In this document: one piece after another, positions 42,277 through 55,865 of the stretch
How positions within the stretch are numbered: the stretch's first letter is position 1
How the letters are laid out: each line of letters begins with the position of its first letter
DNA from: Closterium sp. Naga37s-1
Taxonomy: Eukaryota > Streptophyta > Zygnematophyceae > Desmidiales > Closteriaceae
Length of the DNA: 64,000 nucleotides
Direction of reading: 5' to 3'
Assembly: GCA_947471745.1 (NCBI GenBank)
Contig: CANJKZ010000514.1
Span: 62,001 to 126,000 of the forward strand
Translations under genes and position numbers: made by a program
The notes under the pieces: model-generated
Told to the model about the DNA's origin: nothing
Seen by the model: the letters and a program-made list of their open reading frames with translations, nothing else
Databases searched by the model: none

Positions 42277-45200
42277 TCAAAACGCGGAAGGATCCGCACT
42301 TGTGCAGGAAGTGCAGCGGACGCTCTTCATTCGCGAGCGCCGATGACCGATGATGCTCGCAACCCTCCCACGCCCTTGCTGGCTTGGTAATAGGCCCAGA
42401 AAAGCGCAGCCACGTGACCCGGCGGAAGAAAAACGCTCGGAACGGCGCTTCCAGCTCCAAAACGCGGAAGGATCCGCACTTGTGCAGGAAGTGCAGCGGG
42501 CGCTCTTCATTCGCGAGCGCCGATGACCGATGATTCTCGCAACCCTCCCACGCCCTTGCTGGCTTGGTAATAGGCCCAGACAAGCGCAGCCACGTGACCC
42601 AGCGGAAGAAAAACGCTCGGAACGAGCGCTTCCAGATCCAAAACGCGAAAGGATCCGTACATGTGCAGGAAGTGCAGCGGGCGCTCTTCATTCGCGAGCG
42701 CCGATGACCGATGATGCTTGCAACCCTCCCACGTCCTTGCTGGCTTGGTAATAGGCCCAGACAAGCGCAGCCACGTGACCCGGCGGAAGAAAAACGCTCG
42801 GAACGAGCGCTTCCAGCCCCAAAACGCGGAAGGATCCGCACATGTGCAGGAAGTGCAGCGGGCGCTCTTCATTCGCGAGCGCCGATGACCGATGATGCTC
42901 GCAACCCTCCCACGCCCTTGCTGGCTTGGTAATAGGCCCAGACAAGCGCAGCCACGTGACCCGGCGGAAGAAAAATGCTCGGAAGGAGCGATTCCAGCCC
43001 CAAAACGCAGAGGGATCCGCACATGTGCAGGAAGTGCAGCGGGCGCTCTTCATTCGCGAGCGCCGATGACCGATGATGCTCGCAACCCTCCCACGCCCTT
43101 GCTGGCTTGGTAATAGGCCCAGACAAGCGCAGCCACGTGACCCGGCGGAAGAAAAACGCTCGGAACGAGCGCTTCCAGCCCCAAAACGCTGAGGGATCCG
43201 CACATGTGCAGGAAGTGCATCGGGCGCTCTTCATTCGCGAGCGCCGATGACCGATGATGCTCGCAACCCTCCCACGCCCTTGCTGGCTTGGTAATAGGCC
43301 CAGACAAGCGCAGCCACGTGACCCAGCGGAAGAAAAACGCTCGGAACGAGCGCTTCCAGCCCCAAAACGCGGAAGGATCCGCACATGTGCAGGAACTGCA
43401 GCGAGCGCCGATGACCGATGATGCTCGCAACCCTCCCACGCCCTTGCTGGCTTGGTAATAGGCCCGGTCAAGCGCAGCCACGTGACCCGGCGGAAGAAAA
43501 ACGCTCAGAACGAGCGCTTCCACCCCCAAAAACGCGGAAGGATCTGCACATGTGCAGGAAGTGCAGCGGGCGCTCTTCATTCGCGAGCGCCGATGACCGA
43601 TGATTCTCGCAACCCTCCCACGCCCTTGCTGGATTGGTAATAGGCCCAGTCAAGCGCAGCCACGTGACCCGGCGGAAGAAAAACTCTCGGAACGAGCGCT
43701 TCCAGCCCCAAAACGCCGAAGGATCCGCACGTGTGCAGGAAGTGCAGCGGGCGCTCTTCATTCGCGAGCGCCGATGACCGATGATGCTCGCAACCCTCCC
43801 ACGCCCTTGCTTGCTTGGCAATAGGCCCAGACAAGCGCAGCCACGTGACCCGGCGGAAGAAAAACGCTCGGAACAAGCGCTTCCAGCCCCAAAACGCCGA
43901 AGGATCCGCACATGTGCAGACAAGCGCAGACAAGCGCAGCCACGTGACCCGGCGGAAGAAAAACGCTCGGAAGGAGCGCTTCCAGCCCCAAAACGCCGAA
44001 GGATCCGCACATGTGCAGGAAGTGCAGCGGGCGCTCTTCATTCGCGAGCGCCGATGACCGATGATGCTCGCAACCCTCCCACGCCCCTGCTGGCTTGGTA
44101 ACAGGCTCAGACAAGCGCAACCACGTGACCCGGCGGAACAAAAACGCTCGGAACGAGCGCTTCCACCCCCAAAACGCGGAAGGATCCGCACATGTGCATG
44201 AAGTGCAGCGGGCGCTCTTCATTCGCGAGCGACGATGACCGATGATGCTCGCAACCCTCCCACGCCCTTGCTGGCTTGGTACAGGCCCAGACAAGCGCAG
44301 CCACGTGACCCGGTGGAAGAAAAACGCTCGGAACGAGCGCTTCCACCCCCAAAACGCGGAAGGATCCGCACATGTGCAGCGGGCGCTCTTCATTCGCGAG
44401 CGTCGATGACCGCTGATGCTCGCAACCCTCACACGCCCTTGCTGTCTTGGTAATAGGCCCAGACAAGCGCAACCACGTGACCCGGCGGAGGGAAGACGCT
44501 CGGAAGGAGCGCTTCCACCCCAAAAACGCGGAAGGATCTGCACATGTGCAGGAAGTGCAGCGGGCGCTCTTCATTTGCGAGCGCCGATGACCGATGATGC
44601 TCGCAACCCTCCCACGCCCCTCCTGGATTTGTAACAGGCCCAGACAAGCGCAACCATGTGACCCGGCGAAAGAAAAACGCTCGGAACGAGCGCTTCCAGC
44701 CCCAAAACGCGGAAGGATCCGCACATGTGCAGCGGGCGTTCTTCATTCGCGAGCATCGATGACCGCTGATGCTTGCAACCCTCACACGCCCTTGCTATCT
44801 TGGTAGTAGGCCCAGACAAGCGCAGCCACGTGACCCGGCGGAGGAAAAACGCTCGGAAGGAGCGCTTCCACCCCCAAAACGCGGAAGGATCCGCACATGT
44901 GCAGGAAGTGCAGCGGGCGCTCTTCATTCGCGAGCGCCGATGACCGACGATGCTCGCAACCCTCCCACGCCCTTGCTGGCTTGGTAATAGGCCCAGCCAA
45001 GCGCAGCCACGTGACCCGGCGGAAGAAAAACGCTCGGAATGAGCGCTTCCAGCCCCAAAACGCGGAGGGATCCGCACATGTGCAGGAAGTGCAGCGGGCG
45101 CTCTTCATTCGCGAGCGCCGATGACCGATGATGCTCGCAACCCTCCCACGCCCTTGCTGGCTTGGTAATAGGCCCAGACAAGCGCAGCCACGTGACCTGG

Positions 45201-48200
45201 CGGAAGAAAAACGCTCGGAACGAGCGCTTCCAGCCCCAAAACGCCGAAGGATCCGCACATGTGCAGGAAGTGCAGCGGGCGCTCTTCATTCGCGAGCGCC
45301 GATGACCGCTGATGCTCGCAACCCTCCCACGCCCTTGCTGGCTTGGTAATAGGCCCAGACAAGCGCAGCCACGTGACCCGGCGGAAGAAAAACGCTCGGA
45401 AGGAGCGCTTCCAGCCCGAAAACGCGGAAGGATCCGCACATGTGCAGGAAGTGCAGCGGGCGCTCTTCATTCGCGAGCGCCGATGACCGCTGATGCTCGC
45501 AACCCTCCCACGCCCTTGCTGGCTTGGTAATAGGCCCAGACAAGCGCAGCCACGTGACCCGGCGGAAGAAAAACGCTCGGAAGGAGCGCTTCCAGCCCCA
45601 AAACGCAGAAGGATCCGCACATGTGCAGGAAGTGCAGCGGGTGCTCTTCATTCGAGAGCGCCGATGACCGATGATGCACGCAACCCTCCCACGCCCCTGC
45701 TGGCTTGGTAACAGGCTCAGACAAGCGCAACCACGTGACCCGGCGGAACAAAAACGCTCGGAACGAGCGCTTCCACCCCCAAAACGCGGAAGGATCCGCA
45801 CATGTGCAGGAAGTGCAGCGGGTGCTCTTCATTCGAGAGCGCCGATGACCGATGATGCACGCAACCCTCCCACGCCCCTGCTGGCTTGGTAACAGGCTCA
45901 GACAAGCGCAACCACGTGACCCGGCGGAACAAAAACGCTCGGAACGAGCGCTTCCACCCCCAAAACGCGGAAGGATCCGCACATGTGCATGAAGTGCAGC
46001 GGGCGCTCTTCATTCGCGAGCGCCGATGACCGATGATGCTCGCAACCCTCCCACGCCCTTGCTGGCTTGGTACAGGCCCAGAAAAGCGCAGCCACGTGAC
46101 CCGGTGGAAGAAAAACGCTCGGAACGAGCGCTTCCACCCCCAAAACGCGGAAGGATCCGCACATGTGCAGCGGGCGCTCTTCATTCGCGAGCGTCGATGA
46201 CCGATGATGCTCGCAACCCTCCCACGCCCCTCCTGGATTTGTAACAGGCCCAGACAAGCGCAACCATGTGACCCGGCAAAAGAAAAACGCTCGGAACGAG
46301 CGCTTCCAGCCCCAAAACGCGGAAGGATCCGCACATGTGCAGGAACTGCAGCGAGCGCCGATGACCGATGATGCTCGCAACCCTCCCACGCCCTTGCTGG
46401 CTTGGTAATAGGCCCGGTCAAGCGCAGCCACGTGACCCGGCGGAAGAAAAACGCTCAGAACGAGCGCTTCCAGCCCCAAAACGCGGAAGGATCCGCACGT
46501 GTGCAGGAAGTGCAGCGGGCGCTCTTCATTCGCGAGCGCCGATGACCGATGATTCTCGCAACCCTCCCACGCCCTTGCTAGATTGGTAATAGGCCCGGTC
46601 AAGCGCAGCCACGTGACCCGGCGGAAGAAAAACTCTCGGAACGAGCGCTTCCAGCCCCAAAACGCCGAAGGATCCGCACGTGTGCAGGAAGTGCAGCGGG
46701 CGCTCTTCATTCGCGAGCGCCGATGACCGATGATGCTCGCAACCCTCCCACGCCCTTGCTTGCTTGGCAATAGGCCCAGACAAGCGCAGCCACGTGACCC
46801 GGCGGAAGAAAAACGCTCGGAACAAGCGCTTCCAGCCCCAAAACGCCGAAGGATCCGCACATGTGCAGGAAGTGCAGCGGGCGCTCTTCATTCGCGAGCG
46901 CCGATGACCGATGATGCTCGCAACCCTCCCACGCCCTTGCTGGCTTGGTAATAGGCCCAGACAAGCGCAGCCACGTGACCCGGCGGAAGAAAAACGCTCG
47001 GAAGGAGCGCTTCCAGCCCGAAAACGCGGAAGGATCCGCACATGTGCAGGAAGTGTAGCGGGCGCTCTTCATTCGCGAGCGTCGATGACCGGTGATGCTC
47101 GCAACCCTCCCACGCCCTTGCTGGCTTGGTAATAGGCCCAGACAAGCGCAGCCACGTGACCCGGCAGAAGAAAAACGCTCGGAAGGAGCGCTTCCACCCC
47201 CAAAACGCGGAAGGATCCGCACATGTGCAGGAAGTGCAGCGGGTGCTCTTCATTCGAGAGCGCCGATGACCGATGATGCACGCAACCCTCCCACGCCCCT
47301 GCTGGCTTGGTAACAGGCTCAGACAAGCGCAACCACGTGACCCGGCGGAACAAAAACGCTCGGAACGAGCGCTTCCACCCCCAAAACGCGGAAGGATCCG
47401 CACATGTGCATGAAGTGCAGCGGGCGCTCTTCATTCGCGAGCGCCGATGACCGATGATGCTCGCAACCCTCCCACGCCCTTGCTGGCTTAGTACAGGCCC
47501 AGACAAGCGCAGCCACGTGACCCGGTGGAAGAAAAACGCTCGGAACGAGCGCTTCCACCCCCAAAACGCGGAAGGATCCGCACATGTGCAGCGGGCGCTC
47601 TTCATTCGCGAGCGTCGATGACCGCTGATGCTCGCAACCCTCACACGCCCTTGCTGTCTTGGTAATAGGCCCAGACAAGCGCAACCACGTGACCCGGCGG
47701 AGGGAAGACGCTCGGAAGGAGCGCTTCCACCCCAAAAACGCGGAAGGATCCGCACATGTGCAGGAAGTGCAGCGGGCGCTCTTCATTTGCGAGCGCCGAT
47801 GACCGATGATGCTCGCAACCCTCCCACGCCCCTCCTGGATTTGTAACAGGCCCAGACAAGCGCAACCATGTGACCCGGCAAAAGAAAAACGCTCGGAACG
47901 AGCGCTTCCAGCCCCAAAACGCGGAAGGATCCGCACATGTGCAGGAACTGCAGCGAGCGCCGATGACCGATGATGCTCGCAACCCTCCCACGCCCTTGCT
48001 GGCTTGGTAATAGGCCCGGTCAAGCGCAGCCACGTGACCCGGCGGAAGAAAAACGCTCAGAACGAGCGCTTCCAGCCCCAAAACGCGGAAGGATCCGCAC
48101 GTGTGCAGGAAGTGCAGCGGGCGCTCTTCATTCGCGAGCGCCGATGACCGATGATTCTCGCAACCCTCCCACGCCCTTGCTGGATTGGTAATAGGCCCGG

Positions 48201-51200
48201 TCAAGCGCAGCCACGTGACCCGGCGGAAGAAAAACTCTCGGAACGAGCGCTTCCAGCCCCAAAACGCCGAAGGATCCGCACGTGTGCAGGAAGTGCAGCG
48301 GGCGCTCTTCATTCGCGAGCGCCGATGACCGATGATGCTCGCAACCCTCCCACGCCCTTGCTTGCTTGGCAATAGGCCCAGACAAGCGCAGCCACGTGAC
48401 CCGGCGGAAGAAAAACGCTCGGAACAAGCGCTTCCAGCCCCAAAACGCCGAAGGATCCGCACATGTGCAGGAAGTGCAGCGGGCGCTCTTCATTCGCGAG
48501 CGCCGATGACCGATGATGCTCGCAACCCTCCCACGCCCTTGCTGGCTTGGTAATAGGCCCAGACAAGCGCAGCCACGTGACCCGGCGGAAGAAAAACGCT
48601 CGGAAGGAGCGCTTCCAGCCCCAAAACGCAGAAGGATCCGCACATGTGCAGGAAGTGCAGCGGGCGCTCTTCATTCGCGAGCGCCGATGACCGCTGATGC
48701 TCGCAACCCTCCCACGCCCTTGCTGGCTTGGTAATAGGCCCAGACAAGCGCAGCCACGTGACCCGGCGGAAGAAAAACGCTCGGAACGAGCGGTTCCAGC
48801 CCGAAAACGCGAAAGGACCGCACATGTGCAGGAAGTGTAGCGGGCGCTCTTCATTCGCGAGCGTCGATGACCGGTGATGCTCGCAACCCTCCCACGCCCT
48901 TTCTGGCTTGGTAATAGGCCCAGACAAGCGCAGCCACGTGACCCGGCAGAAGAAAAACGCTCGGAAGGAGCGCTTCCACCCCCAAAACGCGGAAGGATCC
49001 GCACATGTGCAGGAAGTGCAGCGGGCGCTCTTCATTCGCGAGCGTCGATGACCGCTGATGCTCGCAACCCTCACACGCCCTTGCTGTCTTGGTAATAGGC
49101 CCAGACAAGCGCAACCACGTGACCCGGCGGAGGGAAGACGCTCGGAAGGAGCGCTTCCACCCCAAAAACGCGGAAGGATCCGCACATGTGCAGGAAGTGC
49201 AGCGGGCGCTCTTCATTTGCGAGCGCCGATGACCGATGATGCTCGCAACCCTCCCACGCCCCTCCTGGATTTGTAACAGGCCCAGACAAGCGCAACCATG
49301 TGACCCGGCGAAAGAAAAACGCTCGGAACGAGCGCTTCCAGCCCCAAAACGCGGAAGGATCCGCACATGTGCAGCGGGCGTTCTTCATTCGCGAGCATCG
49401 ATGACCGCTGATGCTTGCAACCCTCACACGCCCTTGCTGTCTTGGTAGTAGGCCCAGACAAGCGCAGCCACGTGACCCGGCGGAGGAAAAACGCTCGGAA
49501 GGAGCGCTTCCACCCCCAAAACGCGGAAGGATCCGCACATGTGCAGGAAGTGCAGCGGGCGCTCTTCATTCGCGAGCGCCGATGACCGACGATGCTCGCA
49601 ACCCTCAAACGCCCTTGCTGGCTTGGTAATAGGCCCAGCCAAGCGCAGCCACGTGACCCGGCGGAAGAAAAACGCTCGGAACGAGCGCTTCCAGCCCCAA
49701 AACGCGGAGGGATCCGCACATGTGCAGGAAGTGCAGCGGGCGCTCTTCATTCGCGAGTGCCGATGACCGATGATGCTCGCAACCCTCCCACGCCCTTGCT
49801 GGCTTGGTAATAGGCCCAGACAAGCGCAGCCACGTGACCCGGCGGAAAAAAAACGCTCGGAACGAGCGCTTCCAGCCCCAAAACGCCGAAGGATCCGCAC
49901 ATGTGCAGGAAGTGCAGCGGGCGCTCTTCATTCGCGAGCGCCGATGACCGCTGATGCTCGCAACCCTCCCACGCCCTTGCTGGCTTGGTAATAGGCCCAG
50001 ACAAGCGCAGCCACGTGACCCAGCGGAAGAAAAACGCTCGGAACGAGCGCTTCCAGCCCGAAAACGCGGAAGGATCCGCACATGTGCAGGAAGTGTAGCG
50101 GGCGCTCTTCATTCGCGAGCGTCGATGACCAGTGATGCTCGCAACCCTCCCACGCCCTTGCTGGCTTGGTAATAGGCCCAGACAAGCGCAGCCACGTGAC
50201 CCGGCAGAAGAAAAACGCTCGGAAGGAGCGCTTCCACCCCCAAAACGCGGAAGGATCCGCACATGTGCAGGAAGTGCAGCGGGTGCTCTTCATTCGCGAG
50301 CGCCGATGACCGATGATGCTCGCAACCCTCCCACGCCCCTGCTGGCTTGGTAACAGGCTCAGACAAGCGCAACCACGTGACCCGGCGGAACAAAAACGCT
50401 CGGAACGAGCGCTTCCACCCCCAAAACGCGGAAGGATCCGCACATGTGCATGAAGTGCAGCGGGCGCTCTTCATTCGCGAGCGCCGATGACCGATGATGC
50501 TCGCAACCCTCCCACGCCCTTGCTGGTTTGGTACAGGCCTAGACAAGCGCAGCCACGTGACCCGGTGGAAGAAAAACGCTCGGAACGAGCGCTTCCACCC
50601 CCAAAACGCGGAAGGATCCGCACATGTGCAGCGGGCGCTCTTCATTCGCGAGCGTCGATGACCGCTGATGCTCGCAACCCTCACACGCCCTTGCTGTCTT
50701 GGTAATAGGCCCAGACAAGCGCAACCACGTGACCCGGCGGAGGGAAGACGCTCGGAAGGAGCGCTTCCACCCCAAAAACGCGGAAGGATCCGCACATGTG
50801 CAGGAAGTGCAGCGGGCGCTCTTCATTTGCGAGCGCTGATGACCGATGATGCTCGCAACCCTCCCACGCCCCTCCTGGATTTGTAACAGGCCCAGACAAG
50901 CGCAACCATGTGACCCGGCGAAAGAAAAACGCTCGGAACGAGCGCTTCCAGCCCCAAAACGCGGAAGGATCCGCACATGTGCAGCGGGCGTTCTTCATTC
51001 GCGAGCATCGATGACCGCTGATGCTTGCAACCCTCACACGCCCTTGCTGTCTTGGTAGTAGGCCCAGACAAGCGCAGCCACGTGACCCGGCGGAGGAAAA
51101 ACGCTCGGAAGGAGCGCTTCCACCCCCAAAACGCGGAAGGATCCGCACATGTGCAGGAAGTGCAGCGGGCGCTCTTCATTCGCGAGCGACGATGACCGAC

Positions 51201-53014
51201 GATGCTCGCAACCCTCCCACGCCCTTGCTGGCTTGGTAATAGGCCCAGCCAAGCGCAGCCACGTGACCCGGCGGAAGAAAAACGCTCGGAACGAGCGCTT
51301 CCAGCCCCAAAACGCGAAGGGATCCGCACATGTGCAGGAAGTGCAGCGAGCGCTCTTCACTCGCGAGTGCCGATGACCGATGATGCTCGCAACCCTCCCA
51401 CGCCCTTGCTGGCTTGGTAATAGGCCCAGACAAGCGCAGCCACGTGACCCGGCGGAAGAAAAACGCTCGGAACGAGCGCTTCCAACCCCAAAACGCGGAA
51501 GGATCCGCACATGTGCAGGAACTGCAGCGAGCGCCGATGACCGATGATGCTCGCAACCCTCCCACGCCCTTGCTGGCTTGGTAATAGGCCCGGTCAAGCG
51601 CAGCCACGTGACCCGGCGGAAGAAAAACGCTCAGAACGAGCGCTTCCAGCCCCAAAACGCGGAAGGATCCGCACGTGTGCAGGAAGTGCAGCGGGTGCTC
51701 TTCATTCGCGAGCCCCGATGACCGATGATTCTCGCAACCCTCCCACGCCCTTGCTGGATTGGTAATAGGCCCGGTCAAGCGCAGCCACGTGACCCGGCGG
51801 AAGAAAAACTCTCGGAACGAGCGCTTCCAGCCCCAAAACGCCGAAGGATCCGCACATGTGCAGGAAGTGCAGCGGGCGCTCTTCATTCGCGAGCGCCGAT
51901 GACCGATGATGCTCGCAACCCTCCCACGCCCTTGCTTGCTTGGCAATAGGCCCAGACAAGCGCAGCCACGTGACCCGGCGGAAGAAAAACGCTCGGAACA
52001 AGCGCTTCCAGCCCCAAAACGCCGAAGGATCCGCACATATGCAGGAAGTGCAGCGGGCGCTCTTCATTCGCGAGCGCCGATGACCGATGATGCTCGCAAC
52101 CCTCCCACGCCCTTGCTGGCTTGGTAATAGGCCCAGACAAGCGCAGCCACGTGACCCGGCGGAAGAAAAACGCTCGGAAGGAGCGCTTCCAGCCCCAAAA
52201 CGCAGAAGGATCCGCACATGTGCAGGAAGTGCAGCGGGCGCTCTTCATTCGCGAGCGCCGATGACCGCTGATGCTCGCAACCCTCCCACGCCCTTGCTGG
52301 CTTGGTAATAGGCCCGGTCAAGCGCAGCCACGTGACCCGGCGGAAGAAAAACGCTCAGAACGAGCGCTTCCAGCCCCAAAACGCGGAAGGATCCGCACGT
52401 GTGCAGGAAGTGCAGCGGGCGCTCTTCATTCGCGAGCGCCGATGACCGATGATGCTTGCAACCCTCCCACGTCCTTGCTGGCTTGGTAATAGGCCCAGAC
52501 AAGCGCAGCCACGTGACCCGGCGGAAGAAAAACGCTCGGAACGAGCGCTTCCAGCCCCAAAACGCCGAAGGATCCGCACATGTGCAGGAAGTGCAGCGGG
52601 CGCTCTTCATTCGCGAGCGCCGATGACCGATGATGCTCGCAACCCTCCCACGCCCTTGCTGGCTTGGTTATAGGCCCAGACAAGCGCAGCCACGTGACCC
52701 GGCGGAAGAAAAACGCTCGGAAGGAGCGCTTCCAGCCCGAAAACGCAGAAGGATCCGCACATGTGCAGGAAGTGCAGCGGGCGCTCTTCATTCGCGAGCG
52801 CCGATGACCGCTGATGCTCGCAACCCTCCCACGCCCTTGCTTGCTTGGCAATAGGCCCAGACAAGCGCAGCCACGTGACCCGGCGGAAGAAAAACGCTCG
52901 GAACAAGCGCTTCCAGCCCCAAAACGCCGAAGGATCCGCACATGTGCAGGAAGTGCAGCGGGCGCTCTTCATTCGCGAGCGCCGATGACCGATGATGCTC
53001 ACAACCCTCCCACA
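42277..53014 (-). repeat. 181-bp satellite array 2, minus orientation, with ~1.61-kb higher-order period
   Basis: About 59 monomers in reverse orientation relative to array 1. Variant monomers with small deletions recur: CAACCATGTGACCCGGC lies at about 44651, 46261, 47868, 49297 and 50907, i.e. 1610, 1607, 1429 and 1610 bp apart. A nine-monomer higher-order unit (minus small deletions) explains this, with one unit short by a monomer. Short variants AGGAACTGCAGCGAGCGCC (43391, 46341, 47943, 51517) and the missing-nonamer variant ATGTGCAGCGGGCG recur similarly. Ends in mid-monomer at CTCCCAC where element G begins. Confidence 0.96.
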
Positions 53015-53606
53015 GTCAAACATTGTATATGTTTGTGCTTTGTAGGCTGTAGTGGGTTTAGCCTTAGGGGGTACAATCTCTAGGGTTTCATACTTGTACT
53101 CCCAACTTTCCTAGTTCAATCATCCTCGTTCACTTCTAGTTTCTAACATGGTATCAGATCTTGTGGGCTGCCTCATGTACCTGATGACTTGCACTCGACC
53201 TGACCTTGCATACCCTCTTAGCATCCTAGCACGCTATGTCGCTCCTTGCTGTCACCGGAAGGAGCACATGGATGCCGCTAAGAGGGTGTTGCGCTACTTG
53301 TGCAGTACGTCTGGCATGGGGCTTGTGCTTGGAGGACGGCGCGACGTTGTCCTCACTGGACACTCAGGCGCTTCTTGGGCTGACGACCAGGCTACTCAGC
53401 GGTCGTCTCAGGGTTACACCTTCAGCCTTGGCTCTGGCTCAGTTTCTTGGCGTTCTACACGCTCGTCTTCAGCTCTCAGCTCCAGTTGTGAGGCTGAGAT
53501 CTACGCAACAGCCATGGCTGCCCAGGAGCTATGCTGGCTCACCTACCTGCTGACCGACCTGGGAGAGCGGCCTCGTTCTCCTCCAGTGCTGTACGTCGAC
53601 AACAAG
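53014..53606 (+). mobile_element. Deleted B-family copia element G
   Basis: 53014-53148 is an LTR close to that of B (AGGCTGTAGTGGGTTTAGCC, CTTAGGGGGTACAA, TTCTAACA); its first base is A instead of T. TGGTATCAGA (primer site, 53149) is followed at once by RNase H sequence (LVGCLMYLMTCTRPDLAYPL ... LYVDNK), so gag, protease, integrase and RT are gone. The fragment ends at 53606 and satellite in plus orientation follows. The joint reads TGGTATCAGATCTTGTGGG, and the family pol sequence there would be GAGCTTGTGGG, suggesting a GAGC microhomology. Confidence 0.88.
53155..53606 (+). pseudogene. RNase H remnant of element G
   Basis: Open frame (243 codons from 53148 to 53879) of which the first 150 codons are RNase H: RPDLAYPLSILARYVAP, TSGMGLVLGG, LTGHSGASWADDQ (the Asp of the HSD motif is replaced by Gly), SSCEAEIYATAMA, VLYVDNK. 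The remaining codons are satellite. The Asp-to-Gly change removes a residue conserved in the B and D copies. Confidence 0.85.
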
Positions 53607-55672
53607 GTCACGTGGCTGCACTTGTCTGGGCCTATTACCAAGCTAGCAAGGGCGTGGGAGGGTTGCGAGCATCATCGGTCATCGGCGCTCGCGAATGAAG
53701 AGCGCCCGCTGCACTTCCTGCACATGTGCAGATCCTTTCGCGTTATGGGGGTGGAAGCGTTCGTTCCGAGCGTTTTTCTTCCGCCGGGTCACGTGGCTGC
53801 GCTTTCCTGGGCCTATTACCAAGCCAGCAAGAGCGTGGGAGGGTTGCGAGCATCATCGGTCATCAGCGCTCGCGAATGAAGAGCGCCCGCTGCACTTCCT
53901 GCACATGTGCGGATCCTTCCGCGTTTTGGGGCAGGAAGCGCTCATTCCGAGCGTTTTTCTTCCGCCGGGTCACGTGACTGCGCTTGTATGGGCCTATTAC
54001 CAAGCCAGCAAGGGCGTGGGAGGGTTGCGAGCATCATCGGTCATCGGCGCTCGCGAATGAAGAGCGTCGGCTGCACTTCCTGCACATGTGCGGATCCTTC
54101 CGCGTTTTGGGGGTGAAAGCGCTCGTTCCGAGCGTTTTTCTTCCGTTGGGTCACGTGGCTGCGCTTGTCTGGGCCTATTACCAAGCCAGCAAGAGCGTGG
54201 GAGGGTTGCGAGCATCATCGGTCATCAGCGCTCGCGAATGAAGAGCGCCCGCTGCACTTCCTGCTCATGTGCGGATCCTTCCGCGTTTTGGGGCAGGAAG
54301 CGCTCATTCCGAGCGTTTTTCTTCCGCCGGGTCACGTGGCTGCGCTTGTATGGGCCTATTACCAAGCCAGCAAGGGCGTGGGAGGGTTGCGAGCATCATC
54401 GGTCATCGGCGCTCGCGAATGAAAAGCGCCCGCTGCACTTCCTGCACATGTGCAGATCCTTTCGCGTTTTGGGGGTGGAAGCGTTCGTTCCGAGCGTTTT
54501 TCTTCCGCCGGGTAATGTGGCTGCGCTTTTCTGGGCCTATTACCAAGCCAGCAAGGGCGTGGGAGGGTTGCGAGCATCATCGGTCATCGGCGCTCACGAA
54601 TGAAGAGCGCCGGCTGCACTTCCTGCACATGTGCGGATCCTTCCGCGTTTTGGGGGTGGAAGCGCTCGTTCCGAGCGTTTTTCTTCCGTTGGGTCACGTG
54701 GCTGCGCTTGTCTGGGCCTATTACCAAGCCAGCAAGGGCGTGGGAGGGTTGCGAGCATCATCGGTTATCGGTGCTCACGAATGAAGAGCGCCCGCTGCAC
54801 TTCCTGCACATGTGCGGATCCTTCCGCGTTTTGGGGCTGGAAGCGCTCGTTCCGAGCGTTTTTCTTCCGTCGGGTCACGTGGCTGCGCTTGTCTGGGCCT
54901 CTTACCAAGCCATCAAGGGCGTGGGAGGGTTGCAAGCATCATCAGTCATCGGCGCTCGCGAATGAAGAGCGCCCGCTGCACTTCCTGTACATGTGTGGAT
55001 CCTTCCGCGTTTTGGGGCTGGAAGCGCTCGTTCCGAGCGTTTTTCTTCCGCCGGGTCACGTGGCTGCGCTTTTCTGGGCCTACTACCAAGCCAGCAAGGG
55101 CGTGGGAGGGTTGCGAGCGTCATCGGTCATCCGCGCTCGCGAATGAAGAGCCTCCGCTGCACTTCTGCACATGTGCGGATCCTTTTGCGTTTTGGGGCTG
55201 GAAGCGCTCGTTCCGAGCGTTTTTCTTCCGCCGGGTCACGTTGATGCGTTTTTCTAGGCCCACTACCAAGCCAGCAAGGGCGTGGGAGGGTTGTGAGCAT
55301 CATCGATCATCGGGGCTCGCGAATGAAGAATGCGCGCTGCATTTCCTGCACATGTGCGGATCCTTCCGCGTTTTGGGGCTGAAAGCGCTCGTTCCGAGCG
55401 TTTTTCTTCCGCCGGGTCATGTTGATGCGCCAGTCTGGGCCTATTATCAAGCCAGCAAGGGCCTGGGAGGGTTGCGAGCATCATCGGTCATCGGCGCTCG
55501 CGAATGAAGAGCGCCCGCTGCACTTCTTGCACATGTGCGGATCCTTCCGCGTTTTGGGGCTGGAAGCGCTCGTTCCGAGCGTTTTTCTTTCGCCGGGTCA
55601 CGTGGCTGCGCTTGTCTGGGCCTATTTCCAAGCCAGCAAGGACGTCAGAGGGTTGCGAGCATCATCGGTCAT
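53607..55672 (+). repeat. 181-bp satellite array 3, plus orientation
   Basis: About 11.4 monomers. CAGATCCTTTCGCGTT occurs at 53730 and 54454 (724 bp, four monomers) and GGCAGGAAGCGCTCATTCC at 53931 and 54293 (362 bp, two monomers), so short-range duplications are present but not the 1.61-kb period of array 2. Ends at CGGTCAT where gypsy element H is inserted. Confidence 0.96.
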
Positions 55673-55865
55673 TGTCACAATTATAATTGTAAGAGTAAAT
55701 AAATGCAATATCTATTCGTGACTAGTAGGTTAACGAGGCAGGAATAAGGGAGATAGCGAAACGGTCAAGGGCGGGGAAAGGCAGGAGGGAACCAAAGGAA
55801 GTACACCGTTGGGGGCAACGGTCAGCAAAGCAAGTTACTTAAAGGCAAGCAGGGCATGTGTGACA
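55673..55865 (+). repeat. Candidate 5' LTR of gypsy H
   Basis: 193 bp bounded by TGTCACA and TGTGACA, which are perfect 7-bp inverted repeats of each other and give TG...CA ends. A 12-bp palindrome CAATTATAATTG lies just inside the left end. There is no copy at the 3' end and no clear primer site follows, so the assignment rests on the termini alone. Confidence 0.5.

Noticed and set aside
40896-42299. 467-codon and 404-codon frames over the 23-bp array
   Set aside because: Open in all phases because of the GC-rich unit; only the last 60 codons on the minus strand are a real RNase H fragment.
53148-53879. 243-codon fusion of RNase H with satellite as a novel chimeric gene
   Set aside because: The fusion results from truncation of G at the satellite border; the satellite half is the usual phase artefact.
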